DNA from: Dyella_B nitratireducens
GTDB taxonomy: Bacteria; Pseudomonadota; Gammaproteobacteria; Xanthomonadales; Rhodanobacteraceae
DNA: 64,000 nt
Assembly (NCBI RefSeq): GCF_049532905.1
Contig: NZ_CP064032.1
Coordinates: 1,302,001 to 1,366,000, forward strand
Reading direction: 5' to 3'
Both the position numbers and the translations under genes were made by a program. Of this stretch, positions 8,450-17,987 are shown in pieces; positions within the stretch are counted from its first letter, which is position 1; the number at the start of each line of letters is the position of its first letter. The notes beneath the pieces are model-generated. The model saw only the letters and a list, made by a program, of their open reading frames with translations, made no database searches and was not told where the DNA came from.

Positions 8450-11400
8450 ATGAGCACCATTCACGTACGCCGCGGCGTACTGGCTAGTTCTTTGGCGTTG
8501 GCGCTTTTTGCGCCGTATGCCGTCGCGCAGACGTCGACGACGTCGAGCAGCAATCAGCAGCAGAACACGTCTTCCACGAATCAGCAGCAAAGCACGTCTT
8601 CCAGCAACCAGCAGCAGAACGGCCCGAATGCGAAAGAGCTGAAAGCGGTCATCGTTACCGGCTCGATGATTCCGCGTGTGGAGGTCGAAGGGCCTGCTCC
8701 GGTGTTCTCCGTCACCGGCCAGCAGATCAAGGACCAGGGCTTCACCACGTTGTGGGAGTACCTGGATTCGTTGCCGCAGGTGGGCCAGCAGACATCGGAC
8801 CCGGCCTCCTGGGGTTCCAGCTCGGTCAATGCGCGTTCGGTCAATCTGCGCGGCATCGGCCCTGGCTTCAGCCTGCTGATGATCGACGGCCATCGCGTCG
8901 TGGATTACCCGCAGCCGTTGAACAAGCAGAGCAACTTCCAGAACTACAACAACATCCCCACCGGCATGATCGACCATATCGAAGTGCTGGCGACCGGCGC
9001 CTCGTCGATCTACGGTTCGGACGCGGTGGCGGGTGTTATCAACGTGATCCTGAAGAAGAACTACCAGGGTGACGATTTGCAGATCACGGGCGGCGGCGCT
9101 ACCCGCGGTGGCCGCGCCTATGGCGACATCAACTTCTTTGGTGGCAAGTCCGGTGAAAACTGGCACGTCCTCTATAATCTGGAGAAGTCCAACCGTACCG
9201 CGCTGTGGGGCATGGATCGTCCGTATCAGGATTCGGTGGCTGATGCAGGCTACGGCTCCTGGAGCCCGGCATCCCGCATGTTTGGTTACCAGTACGATGC
9301 GAACAGCGCCGTTGCGTTATCTGCGCAGAACGCTTCGGGCCAGTACATCACGCCGCCGGCGGGCACTTGCGGAAAGTTCACGAACTCGCAGTTGAGCCAC
9401 TCCTACAGCGTCACCACCAACGGCACCCAGATCGCAGGCGTGACCGACAATGGCTACTACTGCTCGCAGCCCGCTCTGTTCCAGAACTGGGTGCTGACGC
9501 CCGGCAGCCGCAGTAACAACGGTTACGTAGCCGGCGAGTACGACTTCAGCAACGGCATCCAGGTCTATGGTTCGGCGGCCTTGTATGACACGGTGGGCAT
9601 TTCCAACACGCAGTTGAACGCCTACGGCACCGGCGAGTTCTATGACCAGAGCACGGGGCAGGTCATCAACCAGGCGATCCGCCAGCTGACTGCATCGGAA
9701 ATCGGCCCGTCGAATACTCATGACCGCGAGCAGAACTGGAACATCCAGGCCGGTGTGCGCGGCACCATGTTCGACAGCATGTTCAACTGGGACCTGAACC
9801 TCAATTCCCAGCAGTACATCGTGCGCGAGGACTACACGGGCTACGACTCAAACGCCATGAACAACTTCTTCCTCGGGAAGCAGTTGGGCACCACCAAAGA
9901 TAGCAACGGCAACACCATTCCCATTTACGCCATGAACTGGCAGCAATGGTGGAACCCGATCACGCCACAGCAATACAACCAGTTCGCGGTCTTTGGCACG
10001 AACACCTCGTCGTCGTGGTTGGACCAGGTGCAGTTCCGCGTCAACGGCGACCTGTACAAGCTCCCGTGGGTGAGCAGCGACTCCATAGGTTGGGCGGCAG
10101 TGTTGGAAGCCGCGCACAACGGCTTCCTGCTATCGCCCGATCCGCAATCTGCCTTTTACAACTCGGCTAACTTCCAGAATCCGTTCGGTGCATATCTCAC
10201 TGGCGGTGGTACCCGCCAGCGCTATTCGTTCGGCAACGAATTCCGCGTGCCGCTGCTGGATCAGGTGACCTGGACCATCTCCGGTCGCCTGGACAAGTAC
10301 CACGACGCCAGCCGCGCCGATGTGGCCCGCACCTGGGCCACGGGCCTCGAATACCGTCCGTATGACGGGTTGCTGCTACGCGGCAGCTACGGCACCAACT
10401 TCAAGGCGCCGGACATGCAGGCTATCTACCTGACCGGCTCCTCTTCGCCGGTGGGTGATTACGTCGATCCCCTGCAGTGCATCAACGCCATCAAGAATGG
10501 CCAAGCCAACAGCACGTGGTGCAACCTGACGCAGCGTCCCACCTCGCAGTACTACACCTTGTATACGAATGGCAGCCGCTTGTTGCAGCCGCAGACCGGC
10601 CACTCCTGGACCTATGGTTTCGTGTGGCAGGTTCCGGGCGTGCAGGGCCTGTCGTTCTCGGCCGACTACTGGCACCTGGGCGTGGACAACTCCATCGAAT
10701 ACCTCGACGCCGCCACCGTGCTGACCGACGAGGCCGGTTGCCTTACCGGTTACCAGGTAAACGGTTCGTCTTCTCTGTCGACATATACGGCGCATGTGCC
10801 GGGTTCGGCGTATTGCAAGATGGTGACCCAGATGGTTACGCGCAACGCGGCCGGTCAGATCGTCACGGAGAACTCCGGCCCGATCAACGAGGCTTCGCTG
10901 TACGTGAGCGGTATCGATTCCACGCTGGACTACAAGCTGCACACCGATGATTACGGTGACTTCCGCGCCAGCATCAACTACACCGACAACCTCGAGTACA
11001 AGCAGCGTGTGCTCGCTTCCGACGAGTTGCAAAACACCCGCTATAACAATGTGGCGAGCAGGATCACGTGGATCGGCGACTGGCACAAGGGTGATTGGGA
11101 CGTGTCGATCTCCGGGGTACGCGATGGTGGCATGCGCGCTCCGAACTACGGTGACTGCAATACGCTGCCCAATGGCGTCCAGCCGAGCATGATTAACGTG
11201 CAAAATGGCACGGAGTCGGTGGCTACCGGCATTTGCCAGGTAAAGGTCAATGGCGTCAATGTCACCATTCCCGATACCGAGTACCAGGGCCATACGCCGG
11301 TGTGGATCACCTGGAACGGATCGGTTGGTTGGCAGATCAACCACATGACCAAGCTGAAGCTCACCGTGAACAATATCTTCAACAGAGTTTCTACGATCCC

Positions 11401-11500
11401 GTACTACGCCGGTGGCTTCGAGTTCGTCACCACGGGGCAGACCGGTAGTGAATACAACGGTCGCGAGTGGTTCCTCACGTTTGACTACAAGCTCGATTGA
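8450..11500 (+). CDS. TonB-dependent outer-membrane receptor with Gln/Ser-rich N-terminal linker
   Basis: A 1016-residue outer-membrane barrel. The GGGAGGGG ribosome binding site at 8437-8444 and ATG 8450 fix the start. A signal peptide ends at YAVA-Q, followed by an unusual low-complexity linker made of three copies of an S-x-NQQQ unit (residues about 27-57). The TonB box/plug region follows: AVIVTGSMIPRVE, then NLRGIGPGFSLLMIDGHRV and VLATGASSIYGSDAVAGVIN, classical plug-domain blocks. The barrel ends with an aromatic-rich strand, WFLTFDYKLD. It probably imports oligosaccharides prepared by the neighbouring secreted hydrolases. A strong hairpin directly after the stop ends the transcript. 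Confidence 0.92.
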   Translation: MSTIHVRRGVLASSLALALFAPYAVAQTSTTSSSNQQQNTSSTNQQQSTSSSNQQQNGPNAKELKAVIVTGSMIPRVEVEGPAPVFSVTGQQIKDQGFTTLWEYLDSLPQVGQQTSDPASWGSSSVNARSVNLRGIGPGFSLLMIDGHRVVDYPQPLNKQSNFQNYNNIPTGMIDHIEVLATGASSIYGSDAVAGVINVILKKNYQGDDLQITGGGATRGGRAYGDINFFGGKSGENWHVLYNLEKSNRTALWGMDRPYQDSVADAGYGSWSPASRMFGYQYDANSAVALSAQNASGQYITPPAGTCGKFTNSQLSHSYSVTTNGTQIAGVTDNGYYCSQPALFQNWVLTPGSRSNNGYVAGEYDFSNGIQVYGSAALYDTVGISNTQLNAYGTGEFYDQSTGQVINQAIRQLTASEIGPSNTHDREQNWNIQAGVRGTMFDSMFNWDLNLNSQQYIVREDYTGYDSNAMNNFFLGKQLGTTKDSNGNTIPIYAMNWQQWWNPITPQQYNQFAVFGTNTSSSWLDQVQFRVNGDLYKLPWVSSDSIGWAAVLEAAHNGFLLSPDPQSAFYNSANFQNPFGAYLTGGGTRQRYSFGNEFRVPLLDQVTWTISGRLDKYHDASRADVARTWATGLEYRPYDGLLLRGSYGTNFKAPDMQAIYLTGSSSPVGDYVDPLQCINAIKNGQANSTWCNLTQRPTSQYYTLYTNGSRLLQPQTGHSWTYGFVWQVPGVQGLSFSADYWHLGVDNSIEYLDAATVLTDEAGCLTGYQVNGSSSLSTYTAHVPGSAYCKMVTQMVTRNAAGQIVTENSGPINEASLYVSGIDSTLDYKLHTDDYGDFRASINYTDNLEYKQRVLASDELQNTRYNNVASRITWIGDWHKGDWDVSISGVRDGGMRAPNYGDCNTLPNGVQPSMINVQNGTESVATGICQVKVNGVNVTIPDTEYQGHTPVWITWNGSVGWQINHMTKLKLTVNNIFNRVSTIPYYAGGFEFVTTGQTGSEYNGREWFLTFDYKLD

Positions 11501-11508
11501 CGCAACAA

Positions 11509-11545
11509 AGCGAGCCCGGCCTAAAGCCGGGCTCGCTGCTTTCTG
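11509..11545 (+). terminator. Rho-independent terminator after TonB receptor
   Basis: A perfect 12-bp stem (11509-11520 with 11526-11537) around a CTAAA loop begins nine bases after the receptor stop and is followed by a short T-rich stretch (TGCTTTCTG). The stem is strong; the T-run is weak. Confidence 0.8.
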
Positions 11546-11590
11546 ATGTATTGATCGTGTTGTTATGAAAGTTGCCTTGCCTCATGGCCG

Positions 11591-11666
11591 TCATTCCCGG
11601 CGAAAGCGGGAATCCATTTTCAGGAATGCATCAGAGCAAGATGGATTCCCGCTTTCGCGGGAATGA
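11591..11666. repeat. REP-like inverted repeat (TCATTCCCG...GGGAATCC family)
   Basis: Arms at 11591-11617 and 11641-11666 are reverse complements except for one extra G in the left arm; each arm is itself a small hairpin (CCCG...CGGG). It belongs to the same CGTCATTCC-type family seen at 17292-17422 and 26712-27068, with a half copy near 59187. It lies in the gap before the GH20 gene. Confidence 0.75.
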
Positions 11667-11733
11667 TGGTCTCCTGGTGGCTTTCATCAAGGCGGGTGTC
11701 ATGACGCTGCATGACTGTTAGGGAGTCCATCTG

Positions 11734-13983
11734 ATGTTCAAACCTCTCCTGGCCTGGTGCTTTGGCCTTTCCATCATCATCGCGAGCACATCGACGGTTG
11801 CGGCAATCACCATCATTCCGAAGCCGCAGCAGATGGATGTAGGGGAGGGTAGTTACCGCCTGGATGCGCATACCGGCATCGATGCGCCGAAATCTGCGCG
11901 CGTGCAGAAAATCGTTACCTTCCTGCGCGATTCAATCCACGAACAGACCGGCATCGAACTTTCGCACAGTTTGCACGCGCACGGCATCGTGCTGGCGTTC
12001 GATCCCACCGTGAAAGGGGATGAGGCTTATCGCTTAATGGTCACGCCGCGTGGCGTGGTGATCCAGGCTTCCAGCGACAAGGGCTTGTTCTGGGGCGTGC
12101 AGACGCTGCGCCAATTGCTGCCGCTCGATCATGCGTCATCCATCGATATTCCTGCTGTGAACATCAAGGATGCCCCGGCCTTCGCCTACCGCGGCTTCAT
12201 GCTTGATGTAGGGCGTCATTTCTTTCCGGTTTCCTTCATCAAGAAACAGCTCGACCTGTTGAGTTATTACAAGATCAACACCTTCCACTGGCATCTCACG
12301 GAAGATCAAGGATGGCGCATCCAGATTCGCCGCTATCCCAAGCTAACCGACGTGGGCGCGTGGCGCACAGAGGAAGACGGCAGCCACTATGGCGGCTTCT
12401 ACACGCAAAACGACATTCGCGATGTGATCGACTATGCGCGAGAGCGCAACATCATGGTCGTTCCCGAGATCGAAATGCCGGGACACAGTACCGCTGCGCT
12501 GGCCGCGTATCCGGAATATTCCTGCACCAAGCAGCCGCTGACCGTGGCGCATACCTGGGGTGTGTTCAAAGATATTTATTGTGTCGGCAATCCGCAGACC
12601 TTCACCTTTTTGCAGCACGTGCTGGATGAGGTGATCGCGTTGTTCCCTTCGCCGTATGTGCACATCGGCGGCGACGAAGCGCCCAAGGATCGTTGGAAAG
12701 CCTGTGAGACCTGCCAGGCATTGATGCACGAGCAGGGACTGAAAGACGAAGAGGGACTGCAGAGCTACTTCGTCAAGCACTTCCAGAGTTATCTGGAGAG
12801 CAAGGGCAAGACCATGATCGGCTGGGATGAGATTCTGGAGGGTGGCGCGGACAAGAACGCGATCGTGGAAGTCTGGCGCATGTGGCTGGGCAATGGCGTG
12901 ATGCGCAAGGCACTGCTCAACGGCAATCGCATCATCATGGCCGGGCCGTTCTATCTCGATTCGCCGCTGGATGTGCTGACGGTAAAAAGCATCTACCAGA
13001 CTGACATCACCAAACCCGCCTCGCCAAGCACGCAAGACGACGACGAACTTTTTGCCGAGCACCACGCGCAAATCCTGGGTGGCGAAGCGCCGCTGTGGAG
13101 CGAACGCGCCAACCCCTTCAATGCCGAGTCCAAGATCTATCCACGCATGCTTGCATTCGCGGAAAATCTCTGGACAGGCAAGCATGATGATGCCGCTTAC
13201 GCTGACTTCGAGCAGCGCTTGCAAGCGCAATACCCTTGGCTGGATACGCAAAAAGTAGCCTATGGCCCGGAGAAAAAGCCCGTTGTGGCTTACGCCATCG
13301 ACTACGACGCGCAGCATGGCGATTGGCAGCTCCATGCAAAGCGCGGCTTCGACGATCTGCAGAATCACTACACGGAAGACAGCGTGGATCCGTCTGCGCA
13401 ATCGCCATCGTTCGATGACGAGGTGGATATTCACCAGGCAGGCGCACTCAAAATCGTGCCTTACCGCAACGGTCTGCGCTACGACAATGCCACCCGATTC
13501 ACCCTGGTGCATAACCTGGCATCAGGGCACACCATCACCCTTGCGCAGCCACCCGATACTTCCTATGCACCGGCCAGTGCCTTGGTGGATGGCGTGTTAG
13601 GAACTTCGGAGATTCATGACGGCCGCTGGGTGGCCTGGCACGACAGCAACCTCGACGCCACCATCGATCTGCAGAAGGACACCGCCATACACGCCATCGA
13701 TGTCGGCTTCCTGCAGGCTATCGAGTCGCGCGTTCTGTTGCCTGAGAACGTGACATTTCTCGCCTCATCGGATGGGCAGCATTGGACCACGCTGTATACC
13801 CATGCGCCCGCTTTCGATCCGACACTGCGCGACGGCATGCAGCGATTCCGTTTCCAGCCGCAGCAACCTGTAACAGCACGCTATATTCGGATCGAGGCTG
13901 ATCAACGCAAAACGGTGCCTGCGTCGTTCTCGGACGGCGCCAAGGATATCTGGCTATTCACCGACGAGATGGTCGTTCAATAG
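11734..13983 (+). CDS. Secreted GH20 beta-N-acetylhexosaminidase
   Basis: A 749-residue exported enzyme removing terminal beta-linked N-acetylglucosamine or N-acetylgalactosamine. The signal peptide ends near STVAA. A GH20b alpha/beta domain (about 28-140) is followed by the catalytic barrel: FAYRGFMLDVGRHF, TFHWHLTEDQGWR, VVPEIEMPGHS, then HIGGDEAPK, with Asp314-Glu315 as the substrate-assisted catalytic pair, and IGWDEILEGG. The C-terminal 150 residues look like an F5/8-type-C (CBM32-like) sugar-binding domain. GGGAG at about 11721 is the ribosome binding site. It fits with the galactosidase and GH18 enzymes in stepwise glycan removal. It converges on the TonB receptor gene on the other strand. 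Confidence 0.93.
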   Translation: MFKPLLAWCFGLSIIIASTSTVAAITIIPKPQQMDVGEGSYRLDAHTGIDAPKSARVQKIVTFLRDSIHEQTGIELSHSLHAHGIVLAFDPTVKGDEAYRLMVTPRGVVIQASSDKGLFWGVQTLRQLLPLDHASSIDIPAVNIKDAPAFAYRGFMLDVGRHFFPVSFIKKQLDLLSYYKINTFHWHLTEDQGWRIQIRRYPKLTDVGAWRTEEDGSHYGGFYTQNDIRDVIDYARERNIMVVPEIEMPGHSTAALAAYPEYSCTKQPLTVAHTWGVFKDIYCVGNPQTFTFLQHVLDEVIALFPSPYVHIGGDEAPKDRWKACETCQALMHEQGLKDEEGLQSYFVKHFQSYLESKGKTMIGWDEILEGGADKNAIVEVWRMWLGNGVMRKALLNGNRIIMAGPFYLDSPLDVLTVKSIYQTDITKPASPSTQDDDELFAEHHAQILGGEAPLWSERANPFNAESKIYPRMLAFAENLWTGKHDDAAYADFEQRLQAQYPWLDTQKVAYGPEKKPVVAYAIDYDAQHGDWQLHAKRGFDDLQNHYTEDSVDPSAQSPSFDDEVDIHQAGALKIVPYRNGLRYDNATRFTLVHNLASGHTITLAQPPDTSYAPASALVDGVLGTSEIHDGRWVAWHDSNLDATIDLQKDTAIHAIDVGFLQAIESRVLLPENVTFLASSDGQHWTTLYTHAPAFDPTLRDGMQRFRFQPQQPVTARYIRIEADQRKTVPASFSDGAKDIWLFTDEMVVQ

Positions 13984-14027
13984 GGGTGTTGGGGTTCGCG
14001 TTCCGCTAACCCCGGCCCACCGTCGCA

Positions 14028-17000
14028 TCAATAATCGTACGTCGCGGTCAACCGCACATACCGAGGCTGCTGCCGCACCACTGCCGATCCATACAGCGGA
14101 TCAGGCGTCCCCGGCGAAATCTGGTAATACGGATACGCGTTCAAGATCGTCTGCGAGTTGAAAAGATTGAACACGTTCAACGAGAGCGCAAGCTTGCCGA
14201 CCGGCACCGTGGGTAGATACGTCACACCCACGTCCACCTGCTTGTACCACGGCAAGCGATAGGTGCCGGGCGGGGAAGGCTGGCCGCCGCACCAGTGGTA
14301 GTAGCTGCCGTAGCCATCCGGATCGGTCTGGTTCGGGCCGTAGTAGCCAAGGCAGTTGCGCGGGTTGCCGGAAGCCAGCTGCACGGTGCCCGATACCAGC
14401 CACTGTGGCGCGATCTGGTAATAACCGAACAGTTTGAACTGGTGGGTGTGATCGTTGCTTTGCGCGCCGTTGCTGGACGACATCAGTTCGGGAAAATCCC
14501 AATCGATACTGGTCGACGCTGCAGTCTGCTGGATATCCGAGCGCAACTGTCCTTCGGTATCGCCATAGCTGCGCGAGAATACGTAATCCACCTTGCCATA
14601 CCACTTGCCGTCAAACGGATGCTCAAGGAAGGTTTCCAACGCATAGTACTTGCGTTTCATCTGCGGGAAATCCATCTCCGCATCGGTCAATGGCACGCTG
14701 CGGTAACTGCCGCTTGCGTCGATCACGGTGAAGATATTTTCCTTGCCGGGATTGATCAGATAGCAGCTATTGGTGGCATTCACCGTATAACCAAGCGCCG
14801 CTGCCTTGTTTTCGATGGCTTGCACGTCGCAGTAATCGTCGATGACGTTGCGAAGAATCCGGCGCGTCAGCTTGGCGCCGTAGACCCATTGGTTGTCGAT
14901 GGCTTTGGTAAAGCCGAGGATGAATTCGTCCTGATATTCCGATTTCAGGTTCGATGCCGTCACCGTTCGGGGATCAGGCAGGATGCCGTAGGTATTGTTG
15001 GACGATACCGCGTTGGAGAACGCGGTGGTGCTCGTTGGCGTGCCATCCGCCGCAATGCCTCCATACGTGTAGTACTGCTGTGTGGCCACATAGGCACCTG
15101 CCGCATTCAAGGCTGGATTGAGCGGCATGCCCAGGTAATAACGGCCGACATTGCCATAGACCTTCAGGCTGGCATCGCCTAATACGTCCCAGCTGAAGCC
15201 AAGCCGTGGCGCCCATTGCGGCTTGTTCTGGCGGATATAGGGTTGCCCATCAGCGTTGTAGTCGACGAACTGGTCATTGCGCAGGCCGAGCGAAAGCAGC
15301 CAGCGATCAGTCACCTGCCACTTGTCTTCAACATATTGCGCGCGTTGGGCGGAGCGCACGCTGGCGATCGAGCTGTTGACGTACTTGATGGCGTAGTAGC
15401 CCGATGCGCCATTCGGATAGCTGGCCGGCGCTCCGACGCCAAGATTGGGAATCAGCGCAACGGCAGGTGTCGTGGTGTAGGCGTATTGCCAGTAATAGCC
15501 CGGGCCGGAAGTTTGGCTGCCCTGGTCGATCGCACGCGCGTTCTGGTTGTCGATACCTGCCGAAATCGTGTGCTGACCAAGTTGATAGGTCAGATCGATG
15601 CGCAGGTTGTTGCTCTCATTGTGGCGGTTGGGATTGTAGAGCGATTTCACCACCTGGCTGTTGCCGATCGGTGCGCCGCCGTTCAAGGCCGGATTCTGGT
15701 TCTGGATATCGGCCAGGTAAGTCAGGCTGCCGTCATAACCACCGGGCACATCATAGTTGTCCAACCGCATCTTGCCGTACGTGGCGCTCAAGGTGAGGTC
15801 GTCAGTGATGTAGCTGGTGAACTTGGCGGTGTACAGGTCCCCGCCGGTTTTAATGCGATCGGCATCGTTGATGAAACGGCCCGGCTGCAGCGTGCTGTAG
15901 TCGTAGCTGTAGATCGTGCCTTGGGTTTGCTCGCGGTTTGATGCGCCGGTGATTTCCAGGATGTTGCTATCGGTGATGTTCCAGTCCAGTTTGCCGTACC
16001 ACTTGGGCAACGTGTCGTTGTAACGAACGTAGGGCTGCGCGTTCGAAACACTGTTGACGGTCGTGCCGTCCTGCGTGGATGTCTCGGCAGCCAGGAACAG
16101 AAACAGCTTGTCCTTGATCAGCGGTCCACCGATATAGGCATCGTAAGTGCGGGTCCATTGCCGGTTCTTGCTGCTCGGATCGTAGAGATTGCCCGCAACC
16201 GGCGAAGTCGGCAGACCGTTGGTGTAATAAGTGTTGGTTCCGTCGGCGCGCGCAAATGCCGGTTCCCACAATACTTGCGCGCCGGCATGCCATTCGTTGC
16301 TGCCGCGCTTGCCCACCATGTTGATCACGCCGCCGTCCGAGCGGCCGTACTGGGCGCTGTAGCCACCGGTATAGATTTCTTCCTGCTCGATGGCGCCATA
16401 GGGCAGGGTAAGGCCGCCAAGGCCGCGCTGCGTTTCGGTGACGTTGAAGCCGTTGATGTAATACGCGTTCTCGCTGGCCGCCGAGCCTCCGAAACTTACC
16501 AGCGATTGTCCGGTCGGCCCGGTATAGCCGCCGCTGTTGTTCACGACGCCCGGCGCGAGCTGGGCGATCGCCTCGGCGGAGCGCAGCAGCGGCAATTGCG
16601 CGAGTTGCTTGGAAGTAATCACCGTGCGCGAATCGACACTGGTGACATCGATAGGTGGCGCCGAGTTGGCGGTTACCTTCACGGCACCAAGATTCTTGGC
16701 CGCCGTTTCGTCGAAAGACACTTCCGTGCCGGTGCCAACGCGCAAGTTCACGTTGTCATGCGAATCAACCACGGCACCATCGTGCAGCAGCGATACGGTG
16801 TACACACCCAGCGGCAGCTCCGTGGCGACGTAACGCCCGCGGCTATCTACCGCGACCGTGCGGGAAATGCCGGTATTACTTTTGATTTGCACGGTTGCCC
16901 CGCTTGCGGCGGGAACCTGCCCGAAAATGCTGCCTGTGGTCGATTGCGCCAGCGATACCGTGCTTGCCAGCGTCAGGCTTGCAGTGATGGTGATAGCCAG

Positions 17001-17138
17001 TGTTCGGTGCGAAGAAGCAAATGGTTTTTTCAAGATAAAGGCTCTCGATGTCGCTCGCAGAGCAACGCGCTGTCCTGCGCGCAGGCCGGGGATCCTGTGC
17101 ACGGTTGCTCTGGATGAAGTGAGTCGGTTTGCTTTCAC
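14028..17138 (-). CDS. Oar-like TonB-dependent receptor with carboxypeptidase-regulatory-like N-terminal domain
   Basis: A 1036-residue outer-membrane protein. The long N-terminus ends in a signal peptide (LAITITASLTLASTVSLAQS), then a CarboxypepD_reg-like sandwich (GSIFGQVPAASGATVQIKS ... GVYTVSL) and a plug domain with LPLLRSAEAIAQLAPGVV and GYSAQYGRSDGGVINMVGK. The barrel ends RYVRLTATYDY, a typical terminal strand with an aromatic last residue. GTG 17138 is used here because related proteins start with a 'MKxNRLTxS' type sequence; a TTG at 17033 directly before the signal peptide is possible. It is convergent with the GH20 gene and probably works as a second importer for this locus. The promoter should lie in 17140-17280. 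Confidence 0.9.
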   Translation of the reverse strand: MKANRLTSSRATVHRIPGLRAGQRVALRATSRAFILKKPFASSHRTLAITITASLTLASTVSLAQSTTGSIFGQVPAASGATVQIKSNTGISRTVAVDSRGRYVATELPLGVYTVSLLHDGAVVDSHDNVNLRVGTGTEVSFDETAAKNLGAVKVTANSAPPIDVTSVDSRTVITSKQLAQLPLLRSAEAIAQLAPGVVNNSGGYTGPTGQSLVSFGGSAASENAYYINGFNVTETQRGLGGLTLPYGAIEQEEIYTGGYSAQYGRSDGGVINMVGKRGSNEWHAGAQVLWEPAFARADGTNTYYTNGLPTSPVAGNLYDPSSKNRQWTRTYDAYIGGPLIKDKLFLFLAAETSTQDGTTVNSVSNAQPYVRYNDTLPKWYGKLDWNITDSNILEITGASNREQTQGTIYSYDYSTLQPGRFINDADRIKTGGDLYTAKFTSYITDDLTLSATYGKMRLDNYDVPGGYDGSLTYLADIQNQNPALNGGAPIGNSQVVKSLYNPNRHNESNNLRIDLTYQLGQHTISAGIDNQNARAIDQGSQTSGPGYYWQYAYTTTPAVALIPNLGVGAPASYPNGASGYYAIKYVNSSIASVRSAQRAQYVEDKWQVTDRWLLSLGLRNDQFVDYNADGQPYIRQNKPQWAPRLGFSWDVLGDASLKVYGNVGRYYLGMPLNPALNAAGAYVATQQYYTYGGIAADGTPTSTTAFSNAVSSNNTYGILPDPRTVTASNLKSEYQDEFILGFTKAIDNQWVYGAKLTRRILRNVIDDYCDVQAIENKAAALGYTVNATNSCYLINPGKENIFTVIDASGSYRSVPLTDAEMDFPQMKRKYYALETFLEHPFDGKWYGKVDYVFSRSYGDTEGQLRSDIQQTAASTSIDWDFPELMSSSNGAQSNDHTHQFKLFGYYQIAPQWLVSGTVQLASGNPRNCLGYYGPNQTDPDGYGSYYHWCGGQPSPPGTYRLPWYKQVDVGVTYLPTVPVGKLALSLNVFNLFNSQTILNAYPYYQISPGTPDPLYGSAVVRQQPRYVRLTATYDY

Positions 17139-17291
17139 GCCCCCTGATGCGTCATCGCACCGGCGGAAAGCTGCCTATATAGATACTTTGCTGCATCGCA
17201 GAAAGATACGTCTTGAAGATGAGGGTTCTGACTGTGGGTATGACGAGGAGTGATAAAGCGGAATTCGCGTAAATGCGGTTTCAGAGCGAAT

Positions 17292-17422
17292 CGTCATCCC
17301 GGCGAAGGCCGGACGGAGCGCGAAGCGCGGAGAACGTCCGAAGGACGGCCCCGAAGGGGTGAGCGAAGCGAATCATCCATCGCAAGTACGAAGCATGGAT
17401 TCCGGCCTCCGCCGGAATGACG
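17292..17422. repeat. Inverted-repeat element (CGTCATTCCGG family)
   Basis: Arms 17292-17313 and 17401-17422 match as reverse complements at 20 of 22 positions by eye. The 87 bases between them hold smaller hairpins (for example around 17325-17355). The flank TTTCAGAGCG(A/G)ATCG at 17279-17292 is also found before the element at 26712, so both are copies of one mobile or REP-like unit. The 406-base gap 17139-17544 otherwise holds only promoter space, a terminator and a palindrome. Confidence 0.75.
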
Positions 17423-17460
17423 TTGAGGAAGGACTAAGATTTCGCAGCAAACCATAGTTT

Positions 17461-17485
17461 TCGCCGCAAAACGGCGATTTTTTTT
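17461..17485 (+). terminator. Rho-independent terminator-like hairpin
   Basis: TCGCCG (17461-17466) pairs with CGGCGA (17472-17477) around CAAAA and is followed by eight T residues (17478-17485). It has the form of an intrinsic terminator on the + strand although no + strand gene lies just upstream, so it may shield the downstream small gene from read-through or act in a leader. Confidence 0.65.
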
Positions 17486-17491
17486 GTTGTT

Positions 17492-17513
17492 TTTATCGTA
17501 ACGTTACGATAAA
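17492..17513. promoter_or_regulatory. 22-bp perfect palindrome, probable operator of the downstream small gene
   Basis: All eleven base pairs of the dyad are exact, centred between 17502 and 17503 (core ATCGTAACGTTACGAT). It ends 31 bases before the ATG at 17545, where a promoter is expected; a TTGTTG at 17485-17490 and GATAAA at 17508-17513 are 17 bases apart and could be -35 and -10 elements overlapping the dyad. A dimeric repressor is inferred; its identity is not known. Confidence 0.6.
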
Positions 17514-17544
17514 TTCGGGCCGCCAAATACCAAGGAGTTGCGCC

Positions 17545-17805
17545 ATGGTCGACCCTAAAGATCCGGGGACGATTGCCATGCCGTTTCGGTTGCGCCGCGG
17601 GCGCCCGCCATCCGGCAAGGCGAAGTCCGCCGCTGAGCGCATGCGTGCCTACCGCGCACGCCACGTGACGGTGAAATGCGATGTGCTTCGTTCAGTGATT
17701 GCGCAATGCCAGGAGATCCAGCAGTTGCTGGAAAGCAATCAGGCGTTGCGTAGTGAGCTGGATGCGGCTTATGCCGAAATCGCGCGGCTTCGCTCAGGTC
17801 AATAG
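17545..17805 (+). CDS. Small basic coiled-coil protein, possible DNA-binding accessory protein
   Basis: An 86-residue protein with a good ribosome binding site (AGGAG at 17532-17536). Residues 15-40 are rich in Arg/Lys (RRGRPPSGKAKSAAERM, then RAYRARH), including an AT-hook-like GRPPSGK. Residues 45-84 form a probable coiled coil with heptad Leu/Ile (IQQLLESNQALRSELDAAY). No enzymatic motif is present. Similar short 'GRP...AAERxRxYRAR' proteins are often found in accessory regions, but I cannot name a family. The upstream palindrome suggests autoregulation or control by a dimeric repressor. Confidence 0.6.
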   Translation: MVDPKDPGTIAMPFRLRRGRPPSGKAKSAAERMRAYRARHVTVKCDVLRSVIAQCQEIQQLLESNQALRSELDAAYAEIARLRSGQ

Positions 17806-17987
17806 GAACGTGCTGTTATCGCAGCGTGCAAGTGAAACGCTTGCGGTCAAAGCGGCAGGCCGTGTGGCCATCAGCCAATGCGATGAGCCATCGCGGCGAA
17901 CCATGGGCGGTACAATCGTCGAGGAAGGGGAACCTGACCAGTACTCATCAGAGTTTGTGTGATGCCGGCCAAGTTCCCCAGATTGCG

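Noticed and set aside
13991..14013. Terminator between the convergent GH20 and TonB receptor genes
   Set aside because: Only a 6-bp GGGGTT/AACCCC stem with an 11-base loop and no T-run; probably a decayed copy of the GGTTGGGG repeat.
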